From the NCBI GenBank assembly GCA_002335425.1, contig DDCB01000037.1, positions 1 to 27,212 on the forward strand: a stretch of DNA of 27,212 bases. The letters are read 5' to 3'. The number at the start of each line of letters is the position of its first letter. The stretch's first letter is position 1. The DNA comes from Chthonomonas sp. UBA2017. Its GTDB lineage: Bacteria > Armatimonadota > Fimbriimonadia > Fimbriimonadales > Fimbriimonadaceae. The notes beneath the pieces were generated by a model. The model was not told the origin of the DNA and ran no database searches. It saw only the letters and a program-made list of their open reading frames with translations. Positions 14,686-22,149 of the stretch are shown here, in pieces. The position numbers and the translations under genes were made by a program.

Positions 14686-15240
14686 TCAAGGCAAGCCCTT
14701 AAGGCTGGGAGCGGTCGCTTGACCCGGATCGTCGAGCTCAAAAAACTCGGCCGGAGCGAAGCCAAGCGGCCCCGCCACCAGCGAGTTCGGAAACTTTTCG
14801 CGGCGGATATTGTAATCCCGAACGCAGGCGTTGTAGTACTGCCGGGCATTCGCAATCAGCTTTTCGGTCTGGCTAAGCTCCTCTTGGAGCTTGAGGAAGG
14901 CCTGCCCTGCTTTGAGGTCTGGGTAAGCCTCCGCCAACGCCAGAATGCTCACCACGCCCGCTCCGACCTGGCGCTCGGCTGACGCCCGGCTCGTGATCGA
15001 CGACGCTTCCGCGGCCTGGTTTCGAGCCTGGAGGACGCGGTCCAGCGTGCTTTGCTCGTAGGTCGCAAACCCCTTCACAGTCTCGACGAGGTTCGGAACG
15101 AGCTCCGCTCGCCGCTGGAGCATGGTCTCCACGTCGGCCCAGGCGTTCCGGGTCAGAAGTCGCATCTGGACCAGGCCGTTATAGATCAGCACCAGCCCGA
15201 CCACGAGGAGGATAGGAACCACGATGAGGACGATCTGCAT
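14686..15240 (-). CDS. lemA: LemA family protein
   Basis: A 184-residue protein with one N-terminal membrane helix (residues 3-22) and a long helical bundle, the architecture of LemA proteins. These are common envelope proteins of unclear biochemical function. Family blocks are NAWADVETMLQRRAELVPNL (32-51), ETVKGFATYE, LQEELSQTEKLIANARQYYN (118-137) and DYNIRREKFPNSLVAG. The ATG at 15240 is preceded by AAAGGA, four bases away, and by TAGGAT (15257-15252). Its first 62 bases overlap the 3' end of the L,D-transpeptidase gene in another frame. The usual partners, TPM-domain (DUF477) proteins, are absent. Confidence 0.94.
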   Translation of the reverse strand: MQIVLIVVPILLVVGLVLIYNGLVQMRLLTRNAWADVETMLQRRAELVPNLVETVKGFATYEQSTLDRVLQARNQAAEASSITSRASAERQVGAGVVSILALAEAYPDLKAGQAFLKLQEELSQTEKLIANARQYYNACVRDYNIRREKFPNSLVAGPLGFAPAEFFELDDPGQATAPSLKGLP

Positions 15241-16036
15241 AGATTCCTTTCATCCTAGCACGCTCCGACGAGGGCACCAGAGTATAACGTCCGTCGGATT
15301 CCACTCGGACCTTCGGTACGAGGCGACGGACTTCAAAGTTTTGGAAGGCGGGTTGGAGTTCCGCCCAAAGTCTGGCATGTTGAGGGAAGGTCTCGGCAAA
15401 GGCTCTTGAAGCGCGTGGGGTCATTCGAAACGGAAAGATGTGGACGGGGATCGGAGCCTTTCGGGAAGTGCGAAAGTCGAGCGCGATCAGATAGATCTCG
15501 CGAATCAGCTCGTCAGTCATCGCCAGGCATCCGATGCTGCGCGTATCGCCGTGAATGAAGATGTCGCTTCCCGGCTTCTTACGGTCGCTTCGTATCCGAT
15601 CGCTTTCGTTCGGATAGTTCAGCCCCAGCGAAAGGTGAAACTTGCTCGCTGGGTTGAACCGGTCGATTTGGTAAAACCCTTCGGGGACTTGCTGATCGCC
15701 TTCTTTTCGCTTGGGGCCCAAAGTGCCACTCATTCCGGCGATGGGATATGTTCGAAAGAGCTTCAACGGCTGATCCAACTTCCCCACCCAGATTTCCAAA
15801 ATCCGCTCTTGTTTGAAGGCACGCAGATACAGCTCTCCCGGGGGATAGGGGACGTCGAGATTTTTGATCTGAGCCCGGATGGACGAGTCTTTCAGTTCGC
15901 GCGCCTTGGCCACGCGCTCTTGCGGCGAAAGGAAGTGCTTGTCGGTGATGTTCGAGCAGTTTCGAACAACAGCCGGTACGGCGACCGCCACGACGACCAG
16001 GCTCAAACCAACCCCGAGCCAAACTGCTCGCTTCAT
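15179..16036 (-). CDS. L,D-transpeptidase (YkuD domain) family protein
   Basis: From the ATG at 16036 this is a 285-residue protein with an N-terminal membrane anchor or uncleaved signal (about residues 3-23). A YkuD-type catalytic domain lies at about 65-200. The motif IFIHGDTRSIGCLAMTD contains the catalytic His162 and Cys170. The preceding KEGDQQVPEGFYQID matches the strand leading into the active site. It resembles the ErfK/murein-L,D-transpeptidase relatives with the S-x-G-C-x-A/R-M motif, so it may link or edit peptidoglycan or act as an amidase. The C-terminal ~85 residues are outside the domain, and the last 20 overlap lemA. TAGAAT (16048-16043) lies six bases before the start, with no ribosome binding site. 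Confidence 0.9.
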   Translation of the reverse strand: MKRAVWLGVGLSLVVVAVAVPAVVRNCSNITDKHFLSPQERVAKARELKDSSIRAQIKNLDVPYPPGELYLRAFKQERILEIWVGKLDQPLKLFRTYPIAGMSGTLGPKRKEGDQQVPEGFYQIDRFNPASKFHLSLGLNYPNESDRIRSDRKKPGSDIFIHGDTRSIGCLAMTDELIREIYLIALDFRTSRKAPIPVHIFPFRMTPRASRAFAETFPQHARLWAELQPAFQNFEVRRLVPKVRVESDGRYTLVPSSERARMKGIYADRPHRGSYPPRGRAGADL

Positions 16037-16042
16037 CAACCT

Positions 16043-16074
16043 ATTCTACAACCCAGACCCGGCAAAGTTTGCCG
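16043..16074 (-). promoter_or_regulatory. L,D-transpeptidase promoter with 15-bp palindrome
   Basis: TAGAAT (16048-16043) lies six bases before the L,D-transpeptidase ATG. A perfect inverted repeat, CGGCAAA-G-TTTGCCG (16060-16074), sits 11 bases upstream where a -35 would be; no -35 consensus is seen. It also lies 21 bases before the divergent CoA-transferase start (16096). An operator for either or both genes is plausible but unproven. Confidence 0.4.
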
Positions 16075-16095
16075 AGCAAGCGTCAAAATGAATGT

Positions 16096-16755
16096 ATGCC
16101 TTTGACCCGTGACCAACTTGCCCAGCGCGCGGCCCGCGAACTTCGAGATGGCGACTATGTCAACCTCGGCATCGGCATTCCGACGCTGGTCGCCAACTTC
16201 ATCCCGCCCGGAATCAACGTCGTGCTACAGAGCGAGAACGGGATGCTCGGCATGGGGCCCTTCCCCTTCGAGGGCGAAGCTGACCCCGACCTCATCAACG
16301 CCGGGAAGCAGACGATCACCGATGTTCCTGGCACGTCCTATTTTTCCAGCGCCGACAGCTTTGCCATGATCCGGGGTGGGCACATTGACCTGACGATCCT
16401 CGGGGCGATGGAAGTCAGCGAGCAAGGCGACCTGGCGAACTGGATGATCCCGGGCAAGATGGTGAAGGGCATGGGCGGGGCAATGGACCTCGTTGCAGGC
16501 GTCAAGCGCGTGGTCGTGGTCATGGAGCACACCAACAAAGCCGGCGAGAGCAAAGTTCTTCGCGAATGCAAACTCCCGCTGACGGGCAAGGCGTGCGTCA
16601 ATCTGATCATCACCGATCTATGTGTGTTTGAGGTCAAGGGCGACCATTTGGAGCTGATCGAGCTGGCCCCCGAAGTGACCGTCGAGGAGGTCCAAAGCAA
16701 GACCGAAGCTCAATTCACGGTGAGCCCGGACCTCAAGACTCTCTCCTTCGCCTAA
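16096..16755 (+). CDS. scoB: 3-oxoacid CoA-transferase subunit B
   Basis: A 219-residue beta subunit of the family I CoA-transferases (succinyl-CoA:3-ketoacid / acetate CoA-transferases). These move CoA between acyl groups through a glutamyl-CoA thioester. The catalytic glutamate is Glu47 in LQSENGMLGMGP; other family blocks are DYVNLGIGIPTLVANF (20-35), GGHIDLTILGAMEVSEQGDLANW and the later GKMVKGMGGAMDLV. The ATG at 16096 fits the family N terminus. The enzyme needs an A subunit, normally encoded immediately upstream, but upstream here is the divergent L,D-transpeptidase and downstream an acetyltransferase. The B subunit is therefore an orphan in this window. Confidence 0.93.
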   Translation: MPLTRDQLAQRAARELRDGDYVNLGIGIPTLVANFIPPGINVVLQSENGMLGMGPFPFEGEADPDLINAGKQTITDVPGTSYFSSADSFAMIRGGHIDLTILGAMEVSEQGDLANWMIPGKMVKGMGGAMDLVAGVKRVVVVMEHTNKAGESKVLRECKLPLTGKACVNLIITDLCVFEVKGDHLELIELAPEVTVEEVQSKTEAQFTVSPDLKTLSFA

Positions 16756-16777
16756 GGAGACCCAAGCAGTCCTACAG

Positions 16778-16796
16778 CCTCGGCGTGACCCCGAGG
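16778..16796 (+). other. Small stem-loop before the GNAT gene
   Basis: CCTCGG (16778-16783) and CCGAGG (16791-16796) form a six-pair stem with a seven-base loop between the scoB stop and the GNAT start. No T-run follows on either strand, so it does not look like an intrinsic terminator. Confidence 0.3.
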
Positions 16797-16810
16797 TACA
16801 ACGGAGCGCG

Positions 16811-17764
16811 ATGAAAACGCTCCAACTCGAAGATGTCGTTTCGCTGGCTCAGTGGGAGCGAGCAGTCAAGGTGCTTCGCGCCTATGCGCCGGACCAAGTT
16901 CAAGTGCCCGAGCGGGCCAAAAACTATGCCCGATCTCATCCGGACGACAAGCCGATCCGCCGGATGCTCTTGGTCGACGGAGGCCAAGACCGGGCATTTG
17001 TGGTGGTGCTTCAGGCGTTCTGGTTCCCAGACCCGGGCCTCTACATTTGCGATCTCGATGTGCCGGAAGCCGAATACGCAGCTCCGGCGCTCGATGTGGC
17101 GGAGCAACAGGTTCTGGAGTTCGGTGGATCCGAGTCGATGGTGTGGTTCCGGAGCGATCGACCGTACATGCAAGAGCTGCTCGTGGGCCGAGGTTACACG
17201 CTCGGTCAAGTGAACCCGGTCATTCGGTTGGACCTGGGACCTTTCAACCCCGAGCCTTGGGCATCCAAGGTGGATGCAGTGCTCGAAGCGGGGTATGAGA
17301 TCATCGACCTAGAATCGTATGGCCAGCAACATCCAGAGACGTGGAAGCACGACCTTTGGCGCATGGAGATGGACCTTCTGGCGGATGTTCCCTTGCCTGA
17401 GCCGTTCGTCGAAGAGCCTTACGAGGACTTTGTGAAAGGCTTGGACGCGAATCCCCAGCGGCGCGAGTTCCAGTTTTTTGCCTTGTGGGAAGGCGTCCCG
17501 GTGGCGATGTCGGCGTTGTTTCCAAACTATGGCGATCCGACCTTAGCCCACACCGGGCTCACCGGCAGCCGCCGAGAGCACCGACGAAAAGGTCTTGCCA
17601 CGGCGCTGAAAGCCAAAGCCCTCACCCTGGCCAAAGAGGCGGGCATTCAACGGGTTTACACCGACAACGAAGAGAACAACCCGATGCGCGAGTTGAACTT
17701 AGCTCTTGGATTTCGGGATGATTATCAGGCGATCTGCAGTCGGCGCAAACTTGTGAACAGCTAA
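16811..17764 (+). CDS. GNAT family N-acetyltransferase (two-domain)
   Basis: A 317-residue protein. The C-terminal GNAT domain (about 160-310) contains the acetyl-CoA pyrophosphate loop RREHRRKGLATALK (254-267) and the typical late TDNEENNPMRELNLALGF (284-301). The N-terminal half (about 1-145) looks like a degenerate second GNAT fold, giving the tandem arrangement seen in mycothiol-synthase-like acetyltransferases. The acceptor substrate is unknown. GGAG lies four bases before the ATG. Its stop overlaps the stop of the convergent ctlX-like gene by four bases (CTAA, 17761-17764). Confidence 0.9.
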   Translation: MKTLQLEDVVSLAQWERAVKVLRAYAPDQVQVPERAKNYARSHPDDKPIRRMLLVDGGQDRAFVVVLQAFWFPDPGLYICDLDVPEAEYAAPALDVAEQQVLEFGGSESMVWFRSDRPYMQELLVGRGYTLGQVNPVIRLDLGPFNPEPWASKVDAVLEAGYEIIDLESYGQQHPETWKHDLWRMEMDLLADVPLPEPFVEEPYEDFVKGLDANPQRREFQFFALWEGVPVAMSALFPNYGDPTLAHTGLTGSRREHRRKGLATALKAKALTLAKEAGIQRVYTDNEENNPMRELNLALGFRDDYQAICSRRKLVNS

Positions 17765-18675
17765 GCAGAGCTCGCCCACAACTCGGCTAGGCAGCACCGG
17801 GCCGATCCTCCGCCATAGGCCTCGATCGTCGGGAGATCGGGGGTCAAGACTCGGGCGCGTGCCTGAAGAAAGACGTGTTGATCGGGCCGCAGGCTCTGCC
17901 AGCCAGTGTAGGACATGACGATGACGATCTCGTCTCGACTGTTTCGGAGAGTCAGAAAATTTCCCGCGAAGCTCGCGATCTGTTCGGGCGTGAACTCGAA
18001 GATTTCACGCCCGGAGTCCTGAATAGCCTGGCGGACGTGAGCGCGCTGATCGAGGCTGGGGATGCAGTCGAGTCCGACTCCAATGAACCCCGGCCCAACG
18101 CCCATGACGACGTTGGTGTGATAGATCTCCAGGCCCGCCGGCCCTACGGCATCAAAGATCACGGGTTCAAAGTGCTCTTGGTTGCACCAGTCTCGGACGA
18201 GATTTTCGTCCGTCCGGGGCGAGCGAACCGCGTAGGCGATTCGGGCGCCCTGATCCAAAACGAGCGAGCCCGTCCCTTCCAAGTAACGGCCCGCCGATTC
18301 ATAGCCCAGCCACGAGTCGTCCCAGGCGTATGATTCCAGCGCCGAGCGCAGCGACTCTCTCTCCGCCCGACGCAAGGGAGAGAACATCGGAAACCACGTC
18401 GCTCGGCCGTCCGGCCAGGTGGCAAAGATGTTGTTCGGGAAGACGGCGTCGGGCTTGCGGGGTGCGGGGCGATCTTGGACGACGCAACACTCGACTCCCG
18501 CGCCTTCAAGGAGCTTCACCAAGGCGCGGATCTCCCCGAGGGCCAGGGCATTCAGCTCATGCCCTTCCCCTTCGGCACGTTGAAACTCGTTCGACGCGGC
18601 CGTTTCGGGGTTGGACCCGAAGGACGCGGGCTCGACCAACAGCACTCGACGAGCGAACGGCTGCGGGCTGGCCAT
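17761..18675 (-). CDS. ctlX: Citrulline hydrolase-like / arginine deiminase-related protein (CtlX family)
   Basis: A 304-residue member of the amidinotransferase/arginine deiminase superfamily, most like CtlX, the citrulline ureidase described in Francisella, which releases ornithine, ammonia and CO2 from citrulline. Candidate catalytic residues are Asp76 (KPDAVFPNN), Glu133 (YLEGTGSLVLD), His186 (IYHTNVVM) and Cys294 or Cys295 in GGGSARCCLAE. The substrate assignment is by family resemblance only; arginine- or dimethylarginine-like substrates are possible. The start lies 10 bases after the gcvPB stop on the same strand, so it is probably the last gene of the glycine-cleavage operon. Confidence 0.8.
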   Translation of the reverse strand: MASPQPFARRVLLVEPASFGSNPETAASNEFQRAEGEGHELNALALGEIRALVKLLEGAGVECCVVQDRPAPRKPDAVFPNNIFATWPDGRATWFPMFSPLRRAERESLRSALESYAWDDSWLGYESAGRYLEGTGSLVLDQGARIAYAVRSPRTDENLVRDWCNQEHFEPVIFDAVGPAGLEIYHTNVVMGVGPGFIGVGLDCIPSLDQRAHVRQAIQDSGREIFEFTPEQIASFAGNFLTLRNSRDEIVIVMSYTGWQSLRPDQHVFLQARARVLTPDLPTIEAYGGGSARCCLAELWASSA

Positions 18676-18685
18676 GACTCGGTTC

Positions 18686-20182
18686 CTAGCCTGAGACCGG
18701 CGCTTTTTCGCGCCGACTCGGATGAATCCAGCGCACGTCGAGGTTCTTCACGGCGGCGGCCTCATCGAGTCGACCCACGATCTGGGTCGAGGGCGCCCCG
18801 TGCAAGAGTTCGGGCGACTCCTCGGCCTCCTTGCAAATCGCGATCATGGCGTCACAGAAGGCATCCAAGGTCTCCTTGGTCTCGGTCTCGGTCGGCTCGA
18901 TCATGATCGCTTCGGGCACGATCAGCGGGAAGTAGTTCGTGGGCGGGTGGAAACCGTAATCGATCAGCCGCTTGCTGATGTCCAGGGCCCGAACGCCTCC
19001 TTTCTTGTATCGCGTGGCGGTGAGCACACATTCGTGCATACAGTGCCGGTCATGCGCCGCCGGGAGCACGTCGCGAAGGCGAGCCTTCACGTAGTTGGCG
19101 TTCAAGACGGCAAACCGGCTGATGTTGCGCATTTTTTGTCGGCCGTACGCCAGAAGGTAGGTCAATGCGCGGACTTCCATCAAGAACTGACCGTAAAATG
19201 CGCTGACCCGACCGATCGAGAGCGGTCGAGCCGTCTCCAGTTGGACCTTTCCGTTGCTGGCCCGACGAATCACCGGGATCGGCAAGAACGGTTCGAGGTG
19301 CTTCATCAGACCAATGGCCCCGCATCCCGGACCGCCTCCGCCGTGCGGAGTGCTGAACGTTTTGTGCAGGTTAAAGTGCATGCAATCGAACCCATGATCG
19401 CCGGGGCGAGTGGTTCCGACCATCGCGTTCATGTTCGCTCCGTCGCAGAAAACCTGAGCACCCACTGAGTGGAGCAGATCGCAAATCTCCTTGATATTCG
19501 GCTCAAAGAGGCCAAGTGTCGAGGGGTTTGTGATCATGAGGGCGGCCACTTCGTTGTTGACCATGCCGCGCAGGGCTTCAAGATCGGTGTTGCCGTGCGC
19601 GTCGGTCGGCACGGACTTCACCTCGTAGCCACACGCGGCGGCCGAAGCGGGATTGGTCCCGTGGGCGGAGTCCGGAATCAAGACGTACTTGCGCTGCGCG
19701 CCTTCTCCCCGAGAGTCGTGATAGGCCTTGATCAGCATCAGGCAGGTCAGCTCGCCATGGGCTCCTGCCAAAGGTTGCAGCGTGATCTCGTCGAAACCAG
19801 CGACCTCACACAGAATCTCTTGGACCTGGGCAAGCACTTCAAAGGCACCAGGGGCCGTCTCGACCGGCTGCATCGGGTGGATGGCTCGGAATCCGGGAAG
19901 TCCCGCGGTCGCCTCGTTGATCTTGGGGTTGTACTTCATCGTGCACGAGCCGAGCGGATAGAAGCCGGTCTCGATGCCGTAATTGATATGGCTCAGATTC
20001 GTAAAGTGGCGCAAGACTTCGAGCTCGCCGAGCTCAGGCAGATGCAGATCGTCGCGAAGGTCCCCGAGCGCGGCTTGAAGGTCGACCTCGGGGGCGTCCG
20101 TTTCGGGCAGATTCGCGCCCATCCTTCCGGGCGATCCTTTTTCGAAGATAGAAATCGGTTGCGGGACTTGCTTCATCGGCAT
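18686..20182 (-). CDS. gcvPB: Glycine dehydrogenase (decarboxylating) subunit 2
   Basis: The 498-residue C-terminal half of the two-subunit P-protein of the glycine cleavage system. It decarboxylates glycine and loads the aminomethyl group on the lipoyl arm of GcvH. The PLP lysine is Lys274 in HFNLHKTFSTPHGGGGPG. Other conserved blocks are GFYPLGSCTMKYNPK (73-87), DSAHGTNPASA (171-181) and FCDGANMNA (245-253). The ATG at 20182 shares one base with the gcvPA stop (TGATG), and AAGGAGGT lies six bases upstream, a strong ribosome binding site. Length and start are typical for the split form found in Gram-positive and many deep-branching bacteria. Confidence 0.97.
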   Translation of the reverse strand: MPMKQVPQPISIFEKGSPGRMGANLPETDAPEVDLQAALGDLRDDLHLPELGELEVLRHFTNLSHINYGIETGFYPLGSCTMKYNPKINEATAGLPGFRAIHPMQPVETAPGAFEVLAQVQEILCEVAGFDEITLQPLAGAHGELTCLMLIKAYHDSRGEGAQRKYVLIPDSAHGTNPASAAACGYEVKSVPTDAHGNTDLEALRGMVNNEVAALMITNPSTLGLFEPNIKEICDLLHSVGAQVFCDGANMNAMVGTTRPGDHGFDCMHFNLHKTFSTPHGGGGPGCGAIGLMKHLEPFLPIPVIRRASNGKVQLETARPLSIGRVSAFYGQFLMEVRALTYLLAYGRQKMRNISRFAVLNANYVKARLRDVLPAAHDRHCMHECVLTATRYKKGGVRALDISKRLIDYGFHPPTNYFPLIVPEAIMIEPTETETKETLDAFCDAMIAICKEAEESPELLHGAPSTQIVGRLDEAAAVKNLDVRWIHPSRREKAPVSG

Positions 20183-21513
20183 CAGAGCACCTCCTTGAGC
20201 ATGGCGGCATAGTGGTCGATTTGGGCTCGGGTGCGCGTTTCGGTGCAGGCCACGAGCAGGCTATTTTTCCAGGCATCCCCATAGTAGGGACCGAGCGGCA
20301 GTCCGGCCATGATTCCGCGCGGGATGAGCTCCTTTTGGACCTCAGACGCGTCGCGCGGCAGTTCGAGGACGAACTCGCCGAACACCTTATGTTCAAATTT
20401 AGGTCGGGCGCCCTGGACCGCAAGCGCTTGGCGAGCGTACTGCGTGTTCCGGACGGTCCCTTCCGCGACCTTGCGCAGGCCGTTCTTGCCGAGCGCGCTC
20501 ATGTAGACCGTGGCCGCCAAGGCCATCAGAGCCTCGTTCGTACAGATGTTTGAGGTGGCTTTTTCGCGGCGGATGTCTTGTTCGCGGGTGCGAAGGGTCA
20601 TGACGTAGCCGGGACGACCTTCGTGATCTTGAGTTCGCCCCACGATCCGACCCGGAATTCTTCGCACGAGCTCGCGCTTACATGCAAAGAGCCCGACAAG
20701 AGGTCCACCAAAGCCCATCGCGACGCCGAGAGGTTGACCTTCACCAACCACAATATCGGCATCAAACTCCCCGGGCGGCTTCAGAAGCGCCATCGAGGTT
20801 GGGTCGCTAACGACGATAAACATCGCACCGGCCTTCCGAGCCGCATCGTGCGCCTTGCCGAGGTCTTCCAACGAGCCGAAGAAGTTCGGATGCTGAATGA
20901 TCACGCAGGCGGTTTGATCGTCCACGACCGAATAGTCCTCAGTGAGCGCTTGCGGGGTCGAGATCGTGACGAGATCGAGCGACTGGGCCCACAAATAGGT
21001 CTCCAGAACCTGCCGGTAGTGGGGATGAACCGAAGCCGAAACCACGATTTTGCGTCGCCCGGTCAGGCCATGAGCCAAGACCGCGGCTTCGGCCATCGAA
21101 GTCGAACCGTCGTACATCGACGCATTCGCGACTTCCATCCCGTAGAGCTCGGCGATCATCGACTGGAATTCGTAGATCGTTTGGAGGTAGCCCTGGCTGA
21201 ATTCGGGCTGGTACGGCGTGTAGCTCGTGAGATACTCGCCTCGAGAGATCACGGCCCCCACCGAAGCCGGGACAAACCGGTCGTAGAGCCCGGCTCCCAA
21301 AAACCAGCTGACCTTGGTCGCATCCACGTTCTGATCGCTGAGCCCTTTGAGGTGCGCGTAGAGCTTCGATTCGTCCATCGCATCGGGGATATTGAGTTCC
21401 CGGCTGAATCGAAGGTTCTCGGGCACCTCAGAAAAGAGGTCCTCGATCCTGTTCACTCCGATGGTTTGGAGCATCGCCTCGACGTCGGCTTCGGTGTGGG
21501 GGATATACGGCAT
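20182..21513 (-). CDS. gcvPA: Glycine dehydrogenase (decarboxylating) subunit 1
   Basis: The 443-residue N-terminal half of the split P-protein, which pairs with GcvPB to form the active decarboxylase. It has the typical start MPYIPHTEADVEAML, then ASVGAVISRGEYLTSYTPYQPE (82-103), the nucleotide-like MYDGSTSMAEAA block, GEGQPLGVAMGFGGP and the late RTREQDIRREKATSNICTNEAL. The start is 48 bases after the gcvH stop, and the stop is fused to the gcvPB start. Just upstream of the start, an 11-base sequence (CGTAATCTCTT on the plus strand) is duplicated in tandem at 21526-21547. Confidence 0.97.
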   Translation of the reverse strand: MPYIPHTEADVEAMLQTIGVNRIEDLFSEVPENLRFSRELNIPDAMDESKLYAHLKGLSDQNVDATKVSWFLGAGLYDRFVPASVGAVISRGEYLTSYTPYQPEFSQGYLQTIYEFQSMIAELYGMEVANASMYDGSTSMAEAAVLAHGLTGRRKIVVSASVHPHYRQVLETYLWAQSLDLVTISTPQALTEDYSVVDDQTACVIIQHPNFFGSLEDLGKAHDAARKAGAMFIVVSDPTSMALLKPPGEFDADIVVGEGQPLGVAMGFGGPLVGLFACKRELVRRIPGRIVGRTQDHEGRPGYVMTLRTREQDIRREKATSNICTNEALMALAATVYMSALGKNGLRKVAEGTVRNTQYARQALAVQGARPKFEHKVFGEFVLELPRDASEVQKELIPRGIMAGLPLGPYYGDAWKNSLLVACTETRTRAQIDHYAAMLKEVL

Positions 21514-21561
21514 CGGCTTCTTCTACGTAATCTCTTCGTAATCTCTCTTTGAAAGTGCAGA

Positions 21562-21939
21562 TCAGTCCAGCGAAGCCTGGTAACTTGCCGGGTCCATCAG
21601 CGCTGCGACTTGGTCGGGCTGTGACATGCGCACCTTGATCATCCAGCCGCCCAGGTAAGGATCGGTGTTCACGAGCTCGCTTTGGGTGCTCAGCGCCGGG
21701 TTGGCTTCAACGACTTCCCCGCTGACGGGAGAGTACAGATCGCTGGCGGTCTTGACGCTTTCGACAGTGCCGAAACTCTCTTCCGCATTCAGGGCGCGTC
21801 CAACATTGGGCAGATCGACGAAGACGATGTCTCCGAGTTCGCTTTGGGCGTGATCCGTGATGCCGATGGTGGCGATGTCGCCCTCGACGCGGACCCATTC
21901 ATGGCTCTTGGTGTACTTGAGATCAGTTGGCACATTCAT
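21562..21939 (-). CDS. gcvH: Glycine cleavage system H protein
   Basis: A 125-residue lipoyl carrier protein that shuttles the aminomethyl group between P, T and L proteins. The lipoylated residue is Lys63 in GTVESVKTASDLYSP, and the N-terminal KYTKSHEWV (8-16) and ITDHAQSELGDIVFVDLP (27-44) are standard. It is the first gene of gcvH-gcvPA-gcvPB-ctlX. The T protein (gcvT), which commonly precedes gcvH, is absent here. AGGAA lies about ten bases before the ATG. Confidence 0.97.
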   Translation of the reverse strand: MNVPTDLKYTKSHEWVRVEGDIATIGITDHAQSELGDIVFVDLPNVGRALNAEESFGTVESVKTASDLYSPVSGEVVEANPALSTQSELVNTDPYLGGWMIKVRMSQPDQVAALMDPASYQASLD

Positions 21940-21965
21940 TTCGATAGAGTTCCTGCTGGTTTTTT

Positions 21966-22008
21966 GCCGGGCGTGAGCGGATGCTCTTCCGGCGGAAACT
22001 GGAGTTTA
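21966..22008 (-). promoter_or_regulatory. Possible gcvH promoter and structured leader
   Basis: On the minus strand a TAAACT hexamer (22008-22003) could be the -10 of the gcv operon. The following leader contains a nested hairpin: outer arms GCCGG/CCGGC and inner arms GAGC/GCTC (21993-21966), followed by a run of A, not T. I could not match it to the glycine riboswitch consensus. No convincing -35 is seen. Confidence 0.3.
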
Positions 22009-22085
22009 CCGCTCGGGGGCGATGTTCTGGGTTCGGATGGGCCTGATTCCCAAGAACTGCTGACTCAAAATATCGGAAGAATGGG

Positions 22086-22128
22086 GCGCAAAACGAAGCC
22101 CTCCGAATCGAACAACGATCCGGAGGGC
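22086..22128 (-). terminator. Rho-independent terminator of rpoB
   Basis: Arms GCCCTCCG (22098-22105) and CGGAGGGC (22121-22128) form a perfect eight-pair stem, extended inside by ATCG/CGAT around an AACAA loop. On the minus strand the stem is followed by TTCGTTTTG. It begins about 22 bases after the rpoB stop codon, so rpoB transcription should end before gcvH. Confidence 0.8.
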
Positions 22129-22149
22129 GGGATTGGATTGGAGCCGCGC

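Noticed and set aside
16778..16796. Terminator after the CoA-transferase gene
   Set aside because: The six-pair stem lacks a T-run on either strand, so termination is not supported.
21940..22085. Glycine riboswitch before gcvH
   Set aside because: A GCCGGAAGAGC segment loosely recalls part of the aptamer, but the flanking helices and conserved core could not be laid out.
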